Positions 14,310 through 23,300 of a stretch of 64,000 bases of DNA are shown piece after piece (positions within the stretch are counted from its first letter, which is position 1; every line of letters starts with the position of its first letter). The stretch comes from Megalobrama amblycephala (lineage: Eukaryota > Chordata > Actinopteri > Cypriniformes > Xenocyprididae). Location: NCBI RefSeq assembly GCF_018812025.1, contig NC_063045.1:58494383-58558382 (forward strand), written 5' to 3'. The translations under genes and the position numbers were made by a program. Below the pieces are notes generated by a model, which was not told the origin of the DNA, did no database searches, and was given only the letters and a program-made list of their open reading frames with translations.

Positions 14310-17300
14310 CAATTTATACATTTTATTTAATTTAAGTATATATTTACATTTTATAAATGTAAAATTCTAAATGTAAACTTATATATTTAAATTATATTTA
14401 TATTTAAATATAAATTTAATTTTAAATATTTACATATTTATGCATAGTCTCTGCATTATCTCCATAAGAGCTTTATGATTGGCCCAAAGCCGACTTCTTA
14501 CGTCAACGTGTTCGGATTTTTTACATGCTCAATACCAGTAATCTTTTTTCAACGTTCACACACAGCATCAATTTACCGTATTTTTGAAAAGGTTCTGTTC
14601 ACACATGATCTCTTAATGGTAATTAACCAGTCAAGACTATATGTGTGAAAGGGACTAATGCCGTGTTTTGATTGTTTTATATATTTTGTAATATCTACAG
14701 TGGAAAAATAAATGTCAACTTTTTAAAAGGTGTTTGCAGAAGACCTGCATATTTGTTTATTAAGAATGTTGCCTTATATTTATTTTGCCTGACAGGGCTC
14801 AAGTTCTCGTGTCGATCATGACACCGCCAGTGAGATGAGCAGTGCAGGAAGTTACTCCGTTCCACGCCGACTGACGAGCCATCTGGGCACTAAGGTTAAC
14901 TTGTGCTAGATTTTCAATGTTTAATTCTCAATGCTACATTTTTTTAAAACATAATGACAGCTTGCCTCAGAGGTTGAATTAAGTCTGTATATGCTCAGGT
15001 GGAAATGGTGTACTCTCTGCTGTCCATGCTGGGGACCCATGATAAAGATGACATGTCTCGCACCCTCCTGGCCATGTCGAGCTCTCAGGACAGCTGCATT
15101 GCCATGCGCCAATCCGGGTGCCTGCCGCTGCTCATCCAGCTTCTCCATGGCAACGACAAGGACTCTGTGTTGCTTGGAAATTCCCGCGGCAGCAAAGAGG
15201 CCCGGGCGAGGGCCAGTGCCGCCCTGCATAACATTATCCATTCACAGCCCGATGACAAGCGCGGCCGGCGGGAGATCCGGGTGCTCCACCTGCTGGAGCA
15301 GATCCGAGCTTACTTGCGAGACCTGCTGGGAGTGGCAGGAAAGCCATGAGCGTGGTGTGGACCAGGACAAGAACCCAAGTAAGACCTAATATATCTTGCA
15401 CTGATATATGCAAGGCGTCAGGAATAGCACTGAAGGATGGTATCCTCGTGGTATCATTTTTAGTTTCAGTAACTGTGTGGATTAATAGAAGTGTATTCTC
15501 ATCCTTGTGTTGTTTTCAAAATCTGCCAACAGAGTTTTCAAATGAATAATAAACAATTTCTAACTTTTATTTCAGTTTATTAATTTTATTTAATTTCAGT
15601 TAGTTGCTAAAGTAATATTAAGTGTGAGTTTTTCATTTTGTAATATTGTAATTATTTTGTAATATTGTAATATTTGTAATATTTATATTTAATATTTTAT
15701 CTCCATTAACGAAAACCAATATTTAGTAGTTTCAGCTTTAGTCTTAAAAAGGGGACCTATTATGCAAAATTCACTTTTATAAGGTGTTTGAACACAGATC
15801 TCCACAGTTGGAGATATACAATGTCTGTGCCAAAAATTGGATGTACCAACTAACATAAGAGTCTCCATAGACTCTCAGCATCTGAGCCATTTAGGATACC
15901 GTGGTTAAATTCCATTCATGAATTTCAAGGAAATGTGCCGAAACAAGTTGGTAAAGTGTTATATATTTGCACAAATCATTTTACATCGAACAGCTTCTCA
16001 AACGAGGGTCAGTTCAACACTGGATTTGCACAAAAGATTAATAAGATGGCACATGCTAGTCGATGAGTTGAATCAACTCCACAGCAACTACATAAATTTA
16101 TCCACTAACCATTCAGAAATATCCAGTTTCATTCTAAAAGTTGTAACTTCTTCCTGAGTGTCGACTCCGGTTTGAACAATGTAAGGCTGAACACCGTTAC
16201 TGACAATTTCTGACATTTTGACTGCGCAAGATTCTCCAGTTTTGTTGTCGAGTATTCGAAGCACAAGCTGTTAAAGCTCCGCCCTCATCTGGAAAGAAGG
16301 GCCGGGAGCAGTAGCTCATTTGCATTTAAAGGGACACAAAAATTGTGTGTTTTTGCTCACGCCCAAATAGGGGCAAATTTGGCAAGCTATAATAAATGAT
16401 CTGTGGGGTATTTTGAGCTGAAACTTCACAGACACATTCTGGGGACACCAGAGATTTATTTTACATCTTGTTTAAAGGGGCATAATAGGTTCTCTTTAAT
16501 TTGTTAACAGTAACAACTAGGGCTGCACGATTAATCGCATGCTATTCTCACGCGCATTTCGTCAGTAAAGCCGGTTCCCTGATTACCGCTAAATCGCCAT
16601 CACCTGTTTTTAAACGGAGCGCCTTTTAATAGACGGAGCCGTAGTTCACGGACAAGCCACGCAATATCGCGTTCATTATCGCAGGCGATTCATCTGCGAT
16701 ATGAACGCGATATTGCGTGGCTTTTCAGTGACCTACGGCTCTGTCTATTAAATGCCGCTTCATTTGAAAGCAGGTGATGGCGATTTAGCGGTAATCAGGG
16801 AACCGGCTTTACTGACGAAATGCGCGTGAGAATAGCATGCGATTAATCGTGCAGCCCTAGTAACAACCCTGTTATGTATATATTTAAATAAATTGCATTG
16901 CATTGAATCTGATGCATCTACATTAGCCATTAGTCAACCACTGTAATATGTGCCTATATGTTATATTGCAGTAGTAAATGTCATGCTTTTTGATTTATTT
17001 ATAATTTATAAATGTGATTCATATGAAATGCTCTGATGGGAAGGAGTTTAATGGATGACTCTTCTAAGTGGGTTAACACATAATTAATACATGTGGAGCT
17101 GTACAACATCATCAATGTACTTTTGCTTTCATTGCAGTGCCTTCACCAGTCGAGCATCAGATTTGCCCAGCGGTTTGTGTTCTCATGAAACTTTCCTTTG
17201 ATGAAGAGCACAGGCACGCGATGAATGAGCTTGGTAGGTTTTTCTAAACATATTCATTTATCCAAAACACTGTGACATAAATGAATCTTGTGCTCCAGTT

Positions 17301-20300
17301 TTTTCCAGGTTAGACGTTGAAAAACCTAAAATCTAAATCTTATTGACTAACTATTCCAATAAATCGTTTATGCAGGTGGACTTCAGGCGATTGGGGAGCT
17401 TCTACAGGTAGACTGTGAGATTTACGGTCTTACCAATGATCACTACAGTGTTACACTAAGGCGATATGCTGGCATGGCTCTAACTAATCTAACCTTTGGA
17501 GATGTTGCTAACAAGGTGCGATATTTCTCTCATCATTATCTGTGTAGAATTCCATGTATTGTTTATGGTTGTATTTATTTGTTACTTTCTTGTTTTGTCT
17601 ACAGGCTACACTTTGCTCAATGAAAGGTTGTATGAGGGCCATGGTAGCTCAGCTAAAGTCAGAGAGCGAGGACCTACAACAGGTATATAACTCTTTGGAA
17701 ATACATGTCATATTTTGTATGCGTTGCATGTTTAAATTATTCCAAAAAAGACAAAAAAAAAGTATCATAGTCATTTTATGATGCATGGCATTAATGACAA
17801 TTTATTGTACTAAGAGACTTTGTACTGCTTCGGGTAATTAAAGGTGCTCCGATCATTCGGGTGCCGGTCGTTATCGGCCTGTAATTGTTTTAAATATCAG
17901 TGATCAGTGGTCTCTATAGAGGCTGATGAGATGATGCAAAACTTGTGAGACAGTTTTTTTTTTTTTTTTTTATGTGCAGCTAAAATAGCTTCACAACATT
18001 CAACGGTCTGGCAGTTCTACCAGGTGTCTGAAAAGGACAATAAATTTGCAAAGTCATTGCAGAGACATTGCTGTAGAAACTAGGACTGTGCGATTTTAGT
18101 GCATTTCTTTCCCTCACAGCGGTGTGCTTCAAATGGACCCATTATAGGGTCCGCTATATAAAGTAAAGTTATTATTATTATTATTACAGTGATCGGCCCC
18201 AAAAATCCTGATCAGAGCACCCTTATGGGTAATTGACGGTTAATTGACATCTGTGTGGTATCATTATTTTTAGTTTCATTAATTATGTGGATTAATTGAA
18301 TTTTTTTATTTTATTTTAAGTGAACATAATGATAAAATGATGATATACAAATGCATTTGTATACATCTTGCTGTAATCAAATTGTATTATCAGTGTTATT
18401 TTAGTATAATTCATATACTATTACAGTATTTATTAGTATTTTGAATTAGCTTTTATTTTTATATTATCAGTTTCATTCATTTTAGTTTGAGCTTTAGTCA
18501 TTTTTATTACTTTTTTGTGAAATATTTATATGCAGCTTTATTTTTATTTCAATTTTAGTTTGTCATTTTAGTACTTCAGCTTAAATCTATTTTATTTCAA
18601 TTTCCAAGGCAGTATTTCTAATTTGTACTAAGAGACTATGTACTGCTTTAGGTAATTGCCAGTGTTTTGAGAAACCTCTCATGGCGAGCTGATGTAAACA
18701 GTAAGAAGATTTTGCGAGAAGTCGGCAGTGTTAGGGCCCTGATGGAGTGTGCCTTAGAGGTTCAGAAGGTGAGGTATCTCTGAAGCTCTTTGATTAAATT
18801 CTGTAATTAGAATGGCAAACGAGCCATTAAATCATTAATAAATCGTGTTTCTTTTTATCCCTACAGGAATCCACATTAAAAAGTGTCCTCAGTGCCCTTT
18901 GGAACTTATCAGCACATTGCACTGAAAACAAAGCTGATATTTGTAATGTTCCTGGAGCTTTGGCATTTTTAGTGAGCACTCTAACATACAGAAGCCAAAC
19001 CAACACCCTTGCCATCATAGAAAGTGGTGGTGGCATCCTGAGAAATGTGTCGAGCCTCATCGCCACAAATGAGGAGCACAGGTAGAGTATGCTATATAAA
19101 AGCTGCATATGCTCACAGATGTTTAATTTGTTCATATGGGAGCAAACCATTTTCTGTTTTTTGTTTATTTCAGGCAAATATTAAGGGAAAACAGCTGTCT
19201 TCAGACTCTTCTTCAGCACCTTAAATCACACAGCCTGACAATAGTGAGCAATGCCTGTGGAACACTGTGGAACCTCTCAGCCCGGAATGCAAAAGATCAG
19301 GAGGCATTATGGGATATGGGTGCAGTTAGCATGCTGAAGAACCTCATTCACTTCCAAGCACAAGATGATAGCTATGGGAAGTGCAGCTGCTTTGAGAAAC
19401 CTTATGGCAAATCGGCCTGCCAAGTATAAGGATGCCAACATAATGTCTCCCGGATCCAGTTTGCCGTCCCTGCACGTAAGAAAACAGAAAGCACTAATTG
19501 AAGAACTAGATGCACAGCAATTATCTGAAACCTTTGATAACATTGACAACTTGAGCCCGAAAGCCTCCCATAGGGTCAAACCAAGACATAAGAATAATGT
19601 TTATGGCGATTATGATGGTGTCTGTCGATCGGATGGCTATAACCCCAATGGAGTTGGTGTTCGCTCACCTTATATGAACACCCCTGTGCTCTCAAGCCCA
19701 TCTTCTCGAGACAACAGAGGAAATGCAGAAAGTGTTCGAGCCGAAAGGGACAGAAGTCTAGATCGAGAGCGAAGGGGATTCCATCCAGATCCCGAGGCTG
19801 CCAAGAGAATGGTGCAGATTCCCACGACTGCAGCTCAAATTGCAGTGAGTATGGAGGAAGTGCAGAGCATGCACTTAAGTATGGATGATAGAACCTCAGG
19901 ATCCACACAAGACTCTCATATAGTGCAAGACGACATGATCCGGCGTCAAACCGCTGTTCATGGTCACCAAAACATGTACAACTACAGCAAAACTGACCCA
20001 TCAGGCAGACGGTGTCCACTGCCCAAACTGGAGTCCACAGCTTCTAATGACAGTCTGAATAGTGTCAACAGCACTGATGGCTATGGAAAGAGAGGTCAAA
20101 TGAAGCCCTCAGTGGATTCCTATTCAGAAGATGATGAAGGAAAATGCTGTGTCTACAGAAAATATCCTGCGGACCTTGCCCATAAGATACACAATGCAAA
20201 TCACATGGAAGATGACAATGGAGATCTTGACACACCTATTAACTACAGTTTGAAGTATTCTGATGAACAGCTAAACTCTGGTCGACAAAGCCCAAGCCAG

Positions 20301-23300
20301 AATGAAAGGTGGGCAAGGCCTAAGCTCCTTGATGATGAAATGAAACGTCCAGATCAGAAACCATCAAGATCACAAAGCCCAGGATACCCCATGTACACTG
20401 ATAGCAACAGTGAAGGAGAAGATAAGCTAAAAAAGTACCAGCCCAGGTTCGTTCAACAGGACCTGCCTGGATTTAGATCAAGGGGCTCAACTGAACAAAT
20501 TAACAGTGGGTCAAGCCATGGACTTAACAAAAAAATCTCACAAACCATCTGCACTGTTGACGATTATGCTGATGACAAACCCACAAACTACAGCGAGCGC
20601 TATTCAGAGGAAGAGCAGCTTGATGAGCAAACTCCCAACTACAGCATGAAATACAATGAGGATCATCATGTAGAACAGCCTATTGATTACAGTTTGAAGT
20701 ACTCTGAAGCTTCTTCCAAGAAGGCCATGTTTAGTCATTCAAAGCCATCTTCTACCCAAAGTTCTGTCAAAGACCATTTAAGCCAAGATAGTTCCTCCTC
20801 TGTGGCATCTTTAAAGAATCAGGGTAGGCAAAAGCAACTCCACCCTTTCTCTGCTCAAAGCAGATCAGGACCAACAAGAGCAGTTCAGAAGAGCCAAACA
20901 TGCAAGGCTCCCACAATAAATCAAGAAACAATACAGACGTATTGTGTGGAGGACACACCCATTTGTTTCTCACGTGGTAGCTCTTTATCGTCATTGTCTT
21001 CAGAAGAAGATGAAATGGAGAGCTGCAAGCGAAATGTCAACTCGGCCAACAACTACCCAACTCTACCTATATCAGAAAAAGAATCCACTAGTAACACTGC
21101 ACCTGACCAACGCGCAACTGAGAGCCAATCATCAGTCCATTATAATCGCATCAAGCCTCCACGAAATCACTTGGGACATGGAGATGGTTCCAGGCATCAC
21201 AAAACAGTGGAATTTTCATCAGGTGCTAAATCGCCATCCAAAAGTGGTGCCCAGACACCCAAAAGTCCCCCTGAACATTATGTGCAAGAGACTCCACTCA
21301 TGTTCAGCAGATGCACGTCTGTCAGCTCCCTCGACAGTTTTGAGAGTCATTCCATTGCAAGTTCTGTACAGAGTGAGCCATGCAGTGGGATGGTCAGTGG
21401 GATCATCAGTCCGAGTGATCTGCCTGATAGCCCTGGACAAACAATGCCTCCAAGTCGCAGCAAGACACCACCACCTCCACCACCACGATCCACATCAGTA
21501 AAACAAAAAGTTACTGTGCCACCCCACTCAGAAAAACGTGATTTGGTTCCAAGACATGCAGTTGTAAGTGCTGCTGTACAGAAAGTGCAGGTTTTACCAG
21601 ATAACGATACTCTTTTACATTTTGCAACAGAAAGCACTCCAGATGGTTTCTCTTGTGCTTCGAGTCTTAGTGCGTTAAGTTTAGATGAACCCTTTATTCA
21701 GAAAGATGTTGAGCTTAAGATAATGCCCCCAGTTCATGAGGATGACCATAGTAATGAGGCAGAGCTTGAGAAAGAAGACATCCAAGAGCCTAAAGTTCAA
21801 GAGAAAGCACCATCAACATCTGAAACTGGAAAAGACATCTTAGATGACTCAGATGATGATGATGATATAGAGATTCTAGAGGCTTGTATTAACTCAGCAA
21901 TGCCAACAAAATCATCAAGAAAACCGAAAAAACAATCACCCTCAAGCACCTCAAGAATACCCCCACCTGTGGCTCGCAAACCAAGTCAGCTCCCTGTATA
22001 TAAATTGTTGCCACCACAAAACAGAGGACAACAGCAGAAACATGTAACCCTAACACATGGTGAGGACATGCCCCGGGTATACTGTGTTGAGGGAACACCC
22101 ATTAACTTTTCCACAGCAACATCTCTCAGTGACCTCACAATTGATTCACCCCCTAATGAATTGGCTGGTATTGAAAGTTCAGCTCCCCATGCGGAAGCAT
22201 CTGGTCAAAGACGAGACACTCTGCCAGAAGGGAAAAGTGCAGAAGCTAAAGATACAGGTTTATCACCTCCCATGCGGTCTGCTTTGGCTGAGAATGAAGG
22301 GGATGATATTCTTGCAGAGTGTATCAATTCAGCAATGCCCAAAGGCAAAATTCACAAGCCATTTAGAGTGCAGAAGATGCCTGATCAGGTTCAGCATCCA
22401 TCCACTGCCACTGGCAATCTAGTTCAGCAGGACCTGGAAAAGAAAAAGCCAACTTCTCCTGTAAAACCTATGCCACAAAGCAGTGAGTACAGAGCAAGGA
22501 TGCTCAAACGGCCAGAGGCTCCTAATAATTTGTCAGAAGCAGCATCATATCCAGATAAAAACAAAGAAACCAAAAAGCAAGAGGCCAAAGTAGTCCCAAG
22601 AGAGTTTGCCGATAAGCCTGCTAATGCTGAGGAGAGAACACGTCCTGGGTTTGCCTTTGATTCTCCGCATCATTACACACCAATTGAGGGCACACCTTAT
22701 TGCTTCTCTCGCAATGATTCACTGAGTTCACTTGATTTTGAGGATGACGATCTTGACTTGTCTAAGGAAAAAGCTGAGCTACGAAAAGATAAAGAGCAAA
22801 GAAAATTCCCCCCTTTGAAGTGCAGTGCAGAACAGCCAGTAAACACCAACAGGGTATCAGCATTTCAGACAGCTTCAACAAAACCCATTCAAAAACCAGT
22901 AAGTTTTCCACAAGCACCCAAAGAAAATACAGTTGCAGTGTGCGACGAGAAGCAAAAGTTTTCCATTGAAGACACACCTGTATGTTTCTCAAGAAACTCA
23001 TCACTTAGCTCACTAAGTGACATTGACCAAGAAAACAACAACAAAGATTGCTCGCTCAAAGATGATGCAACTCAGATGGAAGTACCAAGGCCGCAAGCCT
23101 CTGGTTATGCGCCAAAGGCCTTTCACGTGGAGGACACCCCTGTGTGCTTCTCTAGAAATAGTTCCCTTAGCTCTCTTAGTATCGATTCTGAAGATGACCT
23201 TCTCCAAGAATGCATCAGCTCTGCTATGCCAAAGAAAAAGAAACAGCCACCAAGAAGTAAGGCTGAGGATCAAGGGGTTACGGAAGAAAAGAGCATATTG

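Larger units (their letters stand above)
15379..17137 (+). other. apc intron with two DNA elements
   Basis: Contains a TIR repeat at 15745-16498 and a palindromic hAT MITE at 16518-16859. The rest is AT-rich without a visible exon. Acceptor TTGCAG precedes 17138. Confidence 0.75.

Noticed and set aside
20944..21501. 185-codon open frame overlapping the apc last exon
   Set aside because: Out-of-frame shadow of the APC coding sequence; the protein resembles nothing and there are no splice sites of its own. The same holds for minus-strand frames such as 19576-20019 and 21347-21637.
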